The translations under genes and the position numbers were made by a program. From contig CAIZGX010000064.1 of the NCBI GenBank assembly GCA_903932685.1, forward strand, positions 62,001 to 126,000: DNA of 64,000 nt, given 5' to 3'. Within the stretch, counting starts at the first letter, position 1, and every line of letters starts with the position of its first letter. The stretch is from an uncultured Bacteroidota bacterium (GTDB lineage Bacteria; Bacteroidota; Bacteroidia; Flavobacteriales_D; Sanyastnellaceae). This document shows positions 8,331-17,580 of the stretch, one piece after another. The notes under the pieces are model-generated. The model had not been told where the DNA came from and did no database searches. It worked only from the letters and a program-made list of their open reading frames with translations.

Positions 8331-8428
8331 TTGGATGTCACAAGGTAAGACAACAAAAGGTAGAACAAAGTTCGCTGGGAGGCAAAATTTCTTTGAATAT
8401 TACGCGTCAACGCGCTAGAATAACTCGA

Positions 8429-8493
8429 ACTCTTAATCATTGTTGGCATGAGCTCACACTCATGCCTGTGCGTTTGTGTCGCCCCGAGGGGCT
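8429..8493. repeat. REP-like palindromic element at 3' end of RAYT gene
   Basis: CTCTTAATCA...GGCATGAG-ctcaca-CTCATGCC (8-bp perfect stem) then GTCGCCCC-GA-GGGGCT. Confidence 0.75.
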
Positions 8494-8918
8494 AATGAAT
8501 GATCATTTAGAAGTTTGTTTTCCTCTTCGAGATAAGAGTAGTAGGTGTGATGATTCTTTTGGTTTTTAATGTATTGAATGACACGTTTTCGGTCTTTGTA
8601 GTAAACGGAAAACACGGCATATCCGGGTTGCCAGGTGAAATCGGCTAGGGATTCGTGTTGCGATTTCATCCATCGCGAAGAGTTTGATTTGGCGGCTTCA
8701 GCGAGTTTCGCGGTTGTTAATGTGCGCGGTAATTCGCAAAGAATGTGCACGTGGTCGTAGTATCCGCCAATGGCGTAGACTTCCGATCCCTTGTTGTTAA
8801 AAACGCCAATGAGGTAGGCGTGCAAACCTTGTTCAACCTGAAGAAAAATTTTCGGTTCGCGGTATTTGGTTACGAATACGAAATGTAGAACGAGACGGCT
8901 AAGAGAAGATGGGTTCAT
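8460..8918 (-). CDS. REP-associated tyrosine transposase / IS200-like Y1 transposase (RAYT)
   Basis: LVLHFVFVTKYREPKIF, GGYYDHVHILCELPRTLT, WQPGYAVFSVYYKDRKRVIQYIKNQKNHH, YLEEENKLL; flanked by palindromic repeats. Confidence 0.88.
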   Translation of the reverse strand: MNPSSLSRLVLHFVFVTKYREPKIFLQVEQGLHAYLIGVFNNKGSEVYAIGGYYDHVHILCELPRTLTTAKLAEAAKSNSSRWMKSQHESLADFTWQPGYAVFSVYYKDRKRVIQYIKNQKNHHTYYSYLEEENKLLNDHSLAPRGDTNAQA

Positions 8919-8980
8919 TGCGCAAAAATGAAAGGCAATCTCTATTCGTTAAAGGAATGTTTATGGGAAGCTCATCCGCG

Positions 8981-9063
8981 AGCCCCTTGGGGCGACATTA
9001 CCCGCGTAGCAGGGCTGTTAGGCCCTGCGAAAGAGAGCGGTTTTCGCATAAATGCGCATAAGG
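8981..9063 (+). repeat. REP-like 83-bp repeat copy 1
   Basis: AGCCCCTTGGGGCGACATTACCCGCGTAGCAGGGCTGTTAGGCCCTGCG...GCATAAATGCGCATAAGG, identical to 12828-12910. Confidence 0.9.
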
Positions 9064-9145
9064 TTGAACCGTTGTTAACTCGCGAGGAGCGTTCGTTTGC
9101 TTGATCACTTTTTGCATTGGCGTCATCACGCAAAAACAATTCTGA

Positions 9146-9200
9146 CTCTTAATCACCATTTGCATGGTCTAACACCCATGCCTAGCCGTTTATGTCGCGC
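9146..9200 (+). repeat. second copy of the CTCTTAATCA...GCATGG...CCATGC...TGTCGC element
   Basis: Aligns with 8429-8480 in same orientation; GCATGG/CCATGC stem. Confidence 0.7.
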
Positions 9201-9220
9201 CGTCAATAGAAGTGACTGTT

Positions 9221-11863
9221 TTATCTAACAAGCGTAATGTGCCCTTCAACTTTTTTCAGGGTATTATCTATTCCCAAAAATTGAATTTTCCATATGTAAG
9301 CGCCATCAGGCGAAATGTATTCGCCATTCCTGTAATTCCCATTCCAGCGAATATTAATATCGGTTGAATGAAAAATCTCTACTCCCCACCGATTAAAAAT
9401 CTTAAAATCAAATTCACTCAACAAATCACTATTCTCGAAAATTGGAAAAAACTCCTCGTTAAGTCCATCTCCATTTGGTGAAAACGCGTTAGGAACATTC
9501 ATTTGATATGTTTTACTGACGATAACGTTATGACAGATAGAATCTCGACATCCAAATTGACTTTCCACCTCCAAGCAAATCTCATAAGTCGCTGGTTGAA
9601 AATATTCCAACGTAATTTCAGTATTCTCCGAATTACTAAAGAAATCATTATTACTGAACCACTCAAAATTTGTTCCTCTAACAGATTTATTAATTAATTG
9701 AACGAGAGGAGCGTCCTCAGGAATAATATTTGGACTGGTCGTAAACTCTGCTATTGGATTTGCCCACCCTACCGCATTAATTTGATTAGAAGCAAGACAT
9801 TGCTGCAAGGAATCACCTACCAAAAGATTAAGAGTAATAATATTATGCCCAGGTCCTGCCGATGCATAATAACCATTTTCAAGATTACCTAAACTTGAAT
9901 TACTTACCACCCAATTTTCATCCAACAAATTTCCCCAAAAATCTGAAGAAGTATAATTCACTTCTTCCGAAAACGGCAAGCAATGCGCAAAATCTCCAGG
10001 TGAAATTAGGATTTCTGGCACTGGGTATACCAAAACTTCAAATGAGGTGTCTCGCTCACATCCAAAATCACTTACCATATTCAATTCTAGCGTGTAATTT
10101 CCTGAATTGGCACTCATCTGCGAAAAAGGATCTTGGGTGCTTATTTGGCCTTGAAAATTCCAAAAATTAGTACAGCCCTCCAATGGAAAAATCAAGGGGT
10201 CATTTTGTATAAAAAGCAAATCGTCTTCACATATATAGAAATCCCCAACTACATCAAATTCGGGTATTCCGTGAACAAAAATAGTAGAGTCAAAAGTATC
10301 CGAACAAACCATGTCAGTGTATGCATTGGACACCGTCAAACTCAAATCATAAATACCCGATTGCACAACAGTTGTCTGCAATTCAAATAAATTCGAGTTA
10401 ATCGAAAGCTCCGGAATGTTCCATTCAAATTGGGAACTTACATTGTAATTCGAACTAAGGTTTGTTAGAGATAGAATTTCCCCTTCACAAATAGCGTTTG
10501 CAACGACCGAAGCTATTGGACTAGGTCTAATAATAACATCATGTATTGCAGAATCTAAACAGCCATTCAATGCCTCAACATTAAGTTGAACCGGAAAAGT
10601 GCCGTGTGTATTAAAAGTGAATTGAACGGCAGTTCCTGGCAAACTATTATTTTGTATATCCCAAAATGTGTTGACAATATCGTTTGTTGAAATTTGACTT
10701 GTCGACAGAAAATCGATGGTTTCCCCTTGACATATATTGCTTGGAATAAATTCGGCGACAGGACTCTCTAAAATTTCTATTTCATATTGAACGGAATCAA
10801 CACATCCCGCATCAGATTGAACCCATAATTCAATTGGATAAATCCCAGGCGCGTTAAAGTCATGATTGAAAATTAACGCGTTGGATTGATAACCATCTCC
10901 TGAGCTCCAGTGCAAAGAATCCAATACTGAATTTTGAAACACACTGGAATTCTCTATAATTGTTTGACCCGTGCAATTTGACTGTACAACATAATTAGCA
11001 TCTAATGTGGTTGGTTCCAAAGTCGCGCTCAGCATTGCCTGACAACCTGTTACCGATGTTACCAAACATGTATACAAATCACCTTCTACAGAATTGACCA
11101 CGGTGATATTCGCGGTTGTTTCTCCGGTGCTCCATAAGTAGCTTGCGAATCCTTCTGGAGCAGACAGGTAAGCCACTAGATTCTCGGAATTCAGACAAAA
11201 CCGCGCATCAATTTCAAGCGGTGCACAGGATGCTTCAACATAAGCATAGGCAAAATGACCACCAACGGCACAGTCTCCGGTAGCTAAATCTAATGTCACA
11301 ATTTGTCCCATATAGGCAGATGCATCTACGCCAACAGTTGTCCAATTCTTATATACCAACTCTCCACAGTTTTGAAATCCATCTATTTGAGAAGATGCAA
11401 CAACTTGATAAAAGGTACACGGAATCGGCTGCCCATCAGACGTTCTCAACTGAGCTTCGAATCTCGGCTGTTCTGCGGGATCGTGACCGGGATCTTCAAG
11501 GACTACAGCGTATCTATAAATTATCAAATTGGAAGTAGGAGTAATTGAAAAGTCGAATGTTATTCTTTCGGCTTCAGCGCCAATATCTGAATTTCCCAAT
11601 TGTATTGAATAATTTCCTCCTGGATAAACTGTTGGAATTTGCTCACATCCAATTAACACGGGGTCAAAACCGGGGGTCGTTATCGTATGCCTTCCAGTAA
11701 CAATTCCCGGAATTGGTGTGTTTATTCCACAGCAATTACCTGTAAATCCCATCCAATTGACTGTAGACCCAAGTTCAAGATCTGCATTTACGCACTGCGC
11801 ATGTATGTTCTGAGAAACAAAACCAACACAGAATAGGAAAAATAAATAAAAACATTTCCCCAT
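9221..11863 (-). CDS. large secreted protein with gliding-motility-associated C-terminal domain (T9SS type B sorting)
   Basis: PKD-like repeats; C-terminus MNVPNAFSPNGDGLNEEFFPIFEN...FKIFNRWGVEIFHS...WNGNYRNGEYISPDGAYIWKIQF. Confidence 0.9.
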   Translation of the reverse strand: MGKCFYLFFLFCVGFVSQNIHAQCVNADLELGSTVNWMGFTGNCCGINTPIPGIVTGRHTITTPGFDPVLIGCEQIPTVYPGGNYSIQLGNSDIGAEAERITFDFSITPTSNLIIYRYAVVLEDPGHDPAEQPRFEAQLRTSDGQPIPCTFYQVVASSQIDGFQNCGELVYKNWTTVGVDASAYMGQIVTLDLATGDCAVGGHFAYAYVEASCAPLEIDARFCLNSENLVAYLSAPEGFASYLWSTGETTANITVVNSVEGDLYTCLVTSVTGCQAMLSATLEPTTLDANYVVQSNCTGQTIIENSSVFQNSVLDSLHWSSGDGYQSNALIFNHDFNAPGIYPIELWVQSDAGCVDSVQYEIEILESPVAEFIPSNICQGETIDFLSTSQISTNDIVNTFWDIQNNSLPGTAVQFTFNTHGTFPVQLNVEALNGCLDSAIHDVIIRPSPIASVVANAICEGEILSLTNLSSNYNVSSQFEWNIPELSINSNLFELQTTVVQSGIYDLSLTVSNAYTDMVCSDTFDSTIFVHGIPEFDVVGDFYICEDDLLFIQNDPLIFPLEGCTNFWNFQGQISTQDPFSQMSANSGNYTLELNMVSDFGCERDTSFEVLVYPVPEILISPGDFAHCLPFSEEVNYTSSDFWGNLLDENWVVSNSSLGNLENGYYASAGPGHNIITLNLLVGDSLQQCLASNQINAVGWANPIAEFTTSPNIIPEDAPLVQLINKSVRGTNFEWFSNNDFFSNSENTEITLEYFQPATYEICLEVESQFGCRDSICHNVIVSKTYQMNVPNAFSPNGDGLNEEFFPIFENSDLLSEFDFKIFNRWGVEIFHSTDINIRWNGNYRNGEYISPDGAYIWKIQFLGIDNTLKKVEGHITLVR

Positions 11864-11957
11864 GGTTACAATTTATATTTCGCAAATTAAGTCAGCTTAA
11901 ACTTTAAGAAAGTTCATTTGACGACAAGGTTTTCTTGATTTTTTCTTTTCTAAAAAG

Positions 11958-12052
11958 GGGGGGGGTGGCTTCGCGAGGGCAACTAACGTTGCGAGGGTGA
12001 ATACTTCACGAGGGTCTGCGACGAGGGTGCTATCGCACGAGGGCCGATGGCG
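11958..12052. repeat. mini-hairpin array, CGAGGG linker, overlapping last codons of MNT gene
   Basis: CGAGGG-CAACTAACGTTG-CGAGGG-TGAATACTTCA-CGAGGG-TCTGCGA-CGAGGG-TGCTATCGCA-CGAGGG-CCGATGG. Confidence 0.85.
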
Positions 12053-12350
12053 ATAGTTCTATCTGAACGGAAAAATCCTCGATGTGCTTCAGAAGATTTT
12101 CATTCTTTATGGTTCGGAAATTCACCAAATCCACCAATTGAGGAATATTTAAATCTTCCAATTCACCTGCAATAAAATTAAGATCGGAAAACGTTAGCTC
12201 CTCACCAAATAAACAAATGTCAATATCTGAACCCTCTCGGTAAGTGCCCATAGCGCGAGACCCGAAAATCTTTGCGGCTTGAACGCGCTCATTCGAATAG
12301 ACAACATTCGCTATTGCTCGAAGTGATTTCTGACTTAATCCCGTTTCCAT
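12030..12350 (-). CDS. MNT-type nucleotidyltransferase (HEPN/MNT module)
   Basis: IFGSRAMGTYREGSDIDICLFG = GSRAxGxxxxxSDIDI motif. Confidence 0.9.
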   Translation of the reverse strand: METGLSQKSLRAIANVVYSNERVQAAKIFGSRAMGTYREGSDIDICLFGEELTFSDLNFIAGELEDLNIPQLVDLVNFRTIKNENLLKHIEDFSVQIELSPSALVR

Positions 12351-12354
12351 TCCA

Positions 12355-12783
12355 CTAAATTAATTCATTCATGCGACCTTCCAATTGCTCGAATAAAACA
12401 GGATATTGACTGACTACTTTTTCAAAGACTTCTTCCAAGATTGATTCATCATACAAATGAGACGTTTGATTTCGAGTTGAAATTGTTTCTAACCACAACT
12501 CCCCATTTAAGATTAATTGATTCTGATAAGCCAAACGAAAAGCATCACGAGATCCTACAATTTCTTTAATTCCCTGATGCTTAAGATAATCTTGCAACAC
12601 CTTCCACGACATCTCTTGCGTAAACTCGAAGGCTTGAATTAGCCCTTGCTTCTCCAGCGATGAAAGTTCTCTCGATTTCGATAATTCCAATCCAGATAAA
12701 AATTGCTTCCGTGCATTTTTAAAATTCTCGAAACGCTGCTTCCAACGAATTTCATTTGTATTCATGATACGAAATTCATTCAA
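12355..12783 (-). CDS. HI0074-family HEPN protein (nucleotidyltransferase substrate-binding-like)
   Basis: RWKQRFENFKNARKQF, FEFTQEMSWKVLQDYLKHQG, STRNQTSHLYDES (RNxTSHxY); 4 bp from MNT. Confidence 0.9.
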   Translation of the reverse strand: MNEFRIMNTNEIRWKQRFENFKNARKQFLSGLELSKSRELSSLEKQGLIQAFEFTQEMSWKVLQDYLKHQGIKEIVGSRDAFRLAYQNQLILNGELWLETISTRNQTSHLYDESILEEVFEKVVSQYPVLFEQLEGRMNELI

Positions 12784-12827
12784 TTCACTTCCAAAAGCAA
12801 ATTTCTCCTATGCGCTAACCAACGCGG

Positions 12828-12910
12828 AGCCCCTTGGGGCGACATTACCCGCGTAGCAGGGCTGTTAGGCCCTGCGAAAGAGAGCGGTTTTCGCATAAAT
12901 GCGCATAAGG
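12828..12910 (+). repeat. REP-like 83-bp repeat copy 2
   Basis: Base-for-base identical to 8981-9063. Confidence 0.9.
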
Positions 12911-13065
12911 CAAGGGCGAATGCTTCGCGAAGGCAACATCGTTGCGAAGGTGCAAGCACGAGGGTCTTCGACGAGGGCAACTGGCGTTGCTTATCAATCA
13001 ACGTTCGCAGAACCCTCGCAAAGAATTTGCCTTCGTCTGAAAGACCCTCGCAACAGCAGTTGCTC
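12911..13065. repeat. mini-hairpin array with internal orientation switch (CGAGGG to CCCTCG)
   Basis: CAACATCGTTG-CGAAGG-TGCAAGCA-CGAGGG-TCTTCGA-CGAGGG-CAACTGGCGTTG ... CCCTCG-CAAAGAATTTG-CCTTCG-TCTGAAAGA-CCCTCG-CAACAGCAGTTG. Confidence 0.85.
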
Positions 13066-13093
13066 TTAGGCCCTGCGAAAGGGAGCGGTTTTC
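13066..13093 (+). repeat. partial third REP copy (28 bp, one mismatch)
   Basis: TTAGGCCCTGCGAAAGGGAGCGGTTTTC. Confidence 0.75.
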
Positions 13094-13094
13094 C

Positions 13095-13652
13095 CTACTT
13101 GAAATAATAATGCATTCCGGCACCGTATGTAATTTCATACCCAGATGTACCTGGCTCCAAAACTGACCCCATAGAGCCAAAGGCACCCCTGATGTATATG
13201 CCACAATTCTTTCCTAAAAACTTTGGAAAAACTTCTACGCCACTTCCTAAACTCCAACCCGTCCAATTATAATCTTCTACTGGACCAAAAACTGACTTAT
13301 CAAAACTGACTAATCCCTTGTTAAATGCTACGAAACAATATGGATACCAAAAGCCGAGCAGTCCGTCTGTGCTAAACATGGCATAATCTAATTCAGCAAT
13401 TAAATCGGTTGATTTCACCGTCGGATAATTTCTATTTCCATACATCACCTGAACTTTAATATTTTCGGTAATTCCTATGCGAGCTCCAAATCCCGCATTG
13501 CGACTTCCATAATTCAGTCCAACACCAATGGTATGATTACCAACATCTCTCTTAATAGGTTGATTTGAAAGATTAGATGTATTCCCGCTTTGTGCAAAAA
13601 GCGCATTCGAGAAAACGAAAAGTATGGATAAAACAAAGAGGACTTTTTTCAT
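13095..13652 (-). CDS. outer-membrane beta-barrel-like protein
   Basis: Signal peptide, alternating amphipathic strands, C-terminal GAGMHYYFK. Confidence 0.6.
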   Translation of the reverse strand: MKKVLFVLSILFVFSNALFAQSGNTSNLSNQPIKRDVGNHTIGVGLNYGSRNAGFGARIGITENIKVQVMYGNRNYPTVKSTDLIAELDYAMFSTDGLLGFWYPYCFVAFNKGLVSFDKSVFGPVEDYNWTGWSLGSGVEVFPKFLGKNCGIYIRGAFGSMGSVLEPGTSGYEITYGAGMHYYFK

Positions 13653-13751
13653 AGTTTGAGTTGTTTAATAATCAAATATAATCATTCAATTCAAGAATTA
13701 AATTAATTTGTCTGACGTAAATCCCATTCATTCTCATCCAACCCCAACTAT

Positions 13752-13786
13752 CATCCGCAACATTCGCCCTTCGGGCATTCTACTGC
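13752..13786 (-). repeat. short mini-hairpin array at stop of scoB
   Basis: Sense strand: TAG-AATG-CCCGAAGGG-CGAATG-TTGCGGATG. Confidence 0.65.
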
Positions 13787-14412
13787 GTAAGCAGTTTCCC
13801 CGCTGTCTTCGCCACCACCTCTTCCAACGTCACTTCCGGAGCCAATTCAACCAAATGAAACGCGCCGTCGCGGATGTCGAAGACACCCAAGTCGGTGACT
13901 ACTTTTTTAATGCAATGAATGCCCGTTAGAGGTAGAGAACACTGTGGCAATAACTTCGAGTTACCAGCCTTGTCGCAATGCTGCATGGCCACAATAATAT
14001 TCTTCGCACTGGCCACCAAATCCATGGCGCCGCCCATGCCTTTCACCATCTTACCCGGAACTTTCCAATTCGCAATGTCGCCATTCTCACTCACTTCCAT
14101 GGCACCCAAAATGGTAAGATCCACCTTCTGCGCTCTAATCATTCCGAAACTCATGGCACTGTCGAAAATGGAAGACCCGTCACGCAACGTCACCGTCTGC
14201 TTCCCTGCGTTAATCAAGTCTGCATCCTCTTCTCCTTCGAATGGAAAAGGTCCCATTCCTAAAATACCGTTCTCACTTTGCAATTCAACTTCCATTCCTT
14301 CCGGAATGTAATTCGCTACCAAAGTAGGAATGCCAATACCTAAATTGACATACGTTCCGTCTTGAACCTCTTGCGCAATGCGCTTCGCTATTCCAATTTT
14401 ATCCCAAGCCAT
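13780..14412 (-). CDS. scoB: 3-oxoacid CoA-transferase subunit B
   Basis: RIAQEVQDGTYVNLGIGIPTLVANYIP, LQSENGILGMGPFP, GGAMDLVASAKNIIVAM. Confidence 0.93.
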   Translation of the reverse strand: MAWDKIGIAKRIAQEVQDGTYVNLGIGIPTLVANYIPEGMEVELQSENGILGMGPFPFEGEEDADLINAGKQTVTLRDGSSIFDSAMSFGMIRAQKVDLTILGAMEVSENGDIANWKVPGKMVKGMGGAMDLVASAKNIIVAMQHCDKAGNSKLLPQCSLPLTGIHCIKKVVTDLGVFDIRDGAFHLVELAPEVTLEEVVAKTAGKLLTQ

Positions 14413-14414
14413 AA

Positions 14415-15119
14415 TTATATTCTTTGACGAACAGTACGCTGCTCAATTCTCTTTTCGTAATTCACTCCCTGAAAAATGCGGTGCACATAAATGCCCGGCG
14501 TATGAATATGATCGGGGTCCAACGCTCCAAGCGGAACCAACTCTTCCACCTCTACAATGGTAATTTTTCCGGCCATGGCCATCATCGGATTGAAGTTGCG
14601 CGCCGTTGAACGAAACACCAAGTTACCCATAGCATCGCCCTTCCAAGCCTTCACCAAGGCGAAGTCTGCGTCGAAAGCTTCTTCCATTAAATACTTCTTC
14701 CCCTTGAACTCCCGGACTTCCTTTCCTTCCGCCACCTCTGTTCCTACTCCGGCTGGAGTGAACACCACCGGCATTCCGTATCCAGCTGCCATGCATCGCG
14801 TTGCCAATGTTCCTTGCGGAATCAATTCCACTTCCAACTCACCACTCAACATCTGACGCTCGAATTCGGCATTCTCGCCAACGTATGAGCTAATCATTTT
14901 CTTGACTTGCTTTTGTTGAAGTAACAATCCCAATCCGAAGTCATCTACCCCAGCATTGTTCGAAATGCATGTGATGTCTTTCACACCCATCCTTACCAAT
15001 TCGTTAATGCAATTTTCCGGTATTCCACACAGGCCGAATCCGCCAACCATGAGCGTCATTCCAGAGGTAATGCCTTCACATGCCTCCGCAGCGGAAGCCC
15101 TTACTTTATTAAATCCCAT
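14415..15119 (-). CDS. scoA: 3-oxoacid CoA-transferase subunit A
   Basis: [66 protein letters not shown]. Confidence 0.93.
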   Translation of the reverse strand: MGFNKVRASAAEACEGITSGMTLMVGGFGLCGIPENCINELVRMGVKDITCISNNAGVDDFGLGLLLQQKQVKKMISSYVGENAEFERQMLSGELEVELIPQGTLATRCMAAGYGMPVVFTPAGVGTEVAEGKEVREFKGKKYLMEEAFDADFALVKAWKGDAMGNLVFRSTARNFNPMMAMAGKITIVEVEELVPLGALDPDHIHTPGIYVHRIFQGVNYEKRIEQRTVRQRI

Positions 15120-15127
15120 AGTCTATT

Positions 15128-17524
15128 TTATTCTGGCACGTCGCCGTCAAATTCCAATTCACCGTTGAAGAACTCTTCCATACTAGCGTCTTCGCCATCG
15201 TAGAACAAGTCACCCATTCCACCGCTTGTGCATTGAAAGCGTAACGGATCATATTCCGTGGGCGCTTCGAAATCACCTTTCGATAAGGAAATTCTAGAAT
15301 CCTTGTAAATACTGTTCATGTAATAACCGAATATCGGAAGCCCTGTGTTGGCGCCTTGTCCAAGAGCAGTGCTAGAAAAACGAACCGTCGGATCTTGCGC
15401 ACCTACCCAAACTCCCGTTACCAAATCAGGCGTCATTCCAACGAACCATCCATCTGTATTGTTCTGCGTGGTTCCTGTCTTTCCAGCCAATGGATAAGGA
15501 ATCTTTCCGTACTTCGGATTGGAACGAATGCGTGCTGCTGTTCCGAAATCACACACCCCTTTCATGAGTTTCACTGTTTCATAAGCAATTCCGGGTTCCA
15601 ACGCCTGATCAATAACCGGATCTGCTTCGTAAATTAAATTTCCATTCTTGTCTTCCACACGCATAATGAAGGTAGGCTCTATGTACAAGCCGTGATTGAC
15701 CAAGGAAGCTTGCGCTCCTACCAATTCAAAGACTGAAAGTTCGCATGCTCCTAGCGCTATCGAATAGGCCATTGGAATGTAACTCTTCACACCCATGTGA
15801 CGCATCATAGCAATCACGGGCTCGGGTCCGAAACGCGCAATGAGCGTGGCTGCTATCGAGTTCACGGATCCTGCTAAAGCCTTTGCCATGGTATAAGTTC
15901 CGCCGGCTCCACCCTTCGGACACCAGCGCGTACCATTCGGTAAGTCTATGCATCCAGCACCTGTAATCTGATCGCACGGCTTCATGCCCATGCGCATGGC
16001 CATGGCGTAAATAAATGGCTTGAAGGTAGATCCAACCTGACGCTTCGAAAGAAATACGTTATCGTATTTGAAGTACTTGTAATCAATTCCTCCAACCCAC
16101 GCTTTTACAAATCCATTGCGCGGATCCACAGACATCAGACTCGCATGCAAAATTGTTTTGTGATAAACAATGCTGTCATAAGGTGTCATGGTGGTGTCGC
16201 GATATCCCTTGTGGTTGTATATCGTCATGCGCACAGGCTTGTTGAATTCAGCAAGCACCTCTTCTTCCGTTCGCATATTCCAAACATGACCGCACCCGCC
16301 TGCGTCTTCCTTGCAATGAAAATGTCCGTCTTTGGTTTCGATATACGAAGCAGGTCTTCCGCAATCGGGACACATTTTTCCCGAAAGCTTTTTGTAGCGA
16401 TCACTTGTTGTGATGGCCTTCCTCATTATCGCTTCCTTGTCGCCAGTTGAAATCCCAGAATAAAACGGATATTTATCTTTCGGACGTTGCCTCACATTTC
16501 GAGTAAACGCTGGTTGCAGCTCTTTTCTCAAATGCTCTTCCACGGCGGCTTCCGCATGAATCTGCATGTTCTTATCCAAGGTGGTGTATACCTTTAATCC
16601 GTCTTCGTATATGTTAAAAGCAGTGCCGTCGCCCTTCTTGTATTTCAGCTCGCCGTTAGCATCGCGTGTCTCTAAAATTTCTGTGAGTTTATGTCGAACA
16701 GCTTCGCGGAAATAAGGGGCTTGTCCTTCATCGTGAGAGACACGCGCAAACTTTAATCCTAAGGGTTCCGCTCGATATTTTTCATAATCGGCTTCCGAAA
16801 GTTTTCCGTATTTCACCATTTGCGACATGACTACTTCACGTCTTTTGGTAACCAAAGAATCGCGTTTAATTGGATTAAATAAAGACGAGTTCTTCAACAT
16901 ACCTACCAACATAGCGCCTTGGGGAATCGTAAGCGAATCGGGCGATGTAGAGAAATAGATATTTGCTGCACTCTTCAATCCAACCGCCTGATTCAAGAAG
17001 TCGTACTGATTCAAATACATGGTCAGAATTTCTTCCTTCGTGTACACCCGTTCGAGACGAAGCGCAATTACCCACTCTTGTAATTTCTGTCCAATTCTAG
17101 TGAAGATGGTCACGTCTTCAAAGTCCCGTGTGAACTGTAATTTCGCCAGCTGTTGCGTAATTGTACTTCCTCCTCCGTCTGCTCCTAACGATACTGCAGC
17201 GCGCATTAAACTTCTCACATCAATTCCACTGTGCTGTTTGAAACGCACGTCTTCCGTGGCGAGTAGAGCATCTATAACATGTGGCGGAATTTCTTGAAAG
17301 GTAATGTCTGAGCGATTTTCTTTGTAGAATGAACCAATGGTTGTTCCGTCTGAAGCGTATATCTGAGAGGCCAATCCAATTTTCGGGTTCGCTAATAAAT
17401 CAATGTTTGGAAGTCCGCTTAAAAGAACCGCACCAAGGACAAGCGTAAAAAAAATCCATGGCGACATTCCGAGCCACCAAAGAATCTTAGCATATTTTTT
17501 TTCCTGTTCCGGTGTGTTTTCCAT
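15128..17524 (-). CDS. class A penicillin-binding protein (PBP1A-like transglycosylase/transpeptidase)
   Basis: ATEDVRFKQHSGID, GGGSTITQQLAKLQF, KRQVGSTFKPFIYAMAM, AGKTGTTQNNTDGWFVG. Confidence 0.93.
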   Translation of the reverse strand: MENTPEQEKKYAKILWWLGMSPWIFFTLVLGAVLLSGLPNIDLLANPKIGLASQIYASDGTTIGSFYKENRSDITFQEIPPHVIDALLATEDVRFKQHSGIDVRSLMRAAVSLGADGGGSTITQQLAKLQFTRDFEDVTIFTRIGQKLQEWVIALRLERVYTKEEILTMYLNQYDFLNQAVGLKSAANIYFSTSPDSLTIPQGAMLVGMLKNSSLFNPIKRDSLVTKRREVVMSQMVKYGKLSEADYEKYRAEPLGLKFARVSHDEGQAPYFREAVRHKLTEILETRDANGELKYKKGDGTAFNIYEDGLKVYTTLDKNMQIHAEAAVEEHLRKELQPAFTRNVRQRPKDKYPFYSGISTGDKEAIMRKAITTSDRYKKLSGKMCPDCGRPASYIETKDGHFHCKEDAGGCGHVWNMRTEEEVLAEFNKPVRMTIYNHKGYRDTTMTPYDSIVYHKTILHASLMSVDPRNGFVKAWVGGIDYKYFKYDNVFLSKRQVGSTFKPFIYAMAMRMGMKPCDQITGAGCIDLPNGTRWCPKGGAGGTYTMAKALAGSVNSIAATLIARFGPEPVIAMMRHMGVKSYIPMAYSIALGACELSVFELVGAQASLVNHGLYIEPTFIMRVEDKNGNLIYEADPVIDQALEPGIAYETVKLMKGVCDFGTAARIRSNPKYGKIPYPLAGKTGTTQNNTDGWFVGMTPDLVTGVWVGAQDPTVRFSSTALGQGANTGLPIFGYYMNSIYKDSRISLSKGDFEAPTEYDPLRFQCTSGGMGDLFYDGEDASMEEFFNGELEFDGDVPE

Positions 17525-17580
17525 AGATGTGGTTTAACGCGTTTTTGAGCGTAAAATTTCAACAATCAAAACTAAACTAT

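Noticed and set aside
11958-12052. CRISPR array
   Set aside because: Linkers are only about 6 nt, the variable parts are short palindromes reused between loci, and there are no cas genes.
12703-13107. 134-aa ORF containing LLGPAKESGF and LLGPAKGSGF repeats
   Set aside because: It is read through the REP copies and a hairpin array; overlaps the real HEPN gene antisense.
13919-14856. Plus-strand ORFs opposite scoA/scoB
   Set aside because: Shadow ORFs of strongly conserved enzymes.
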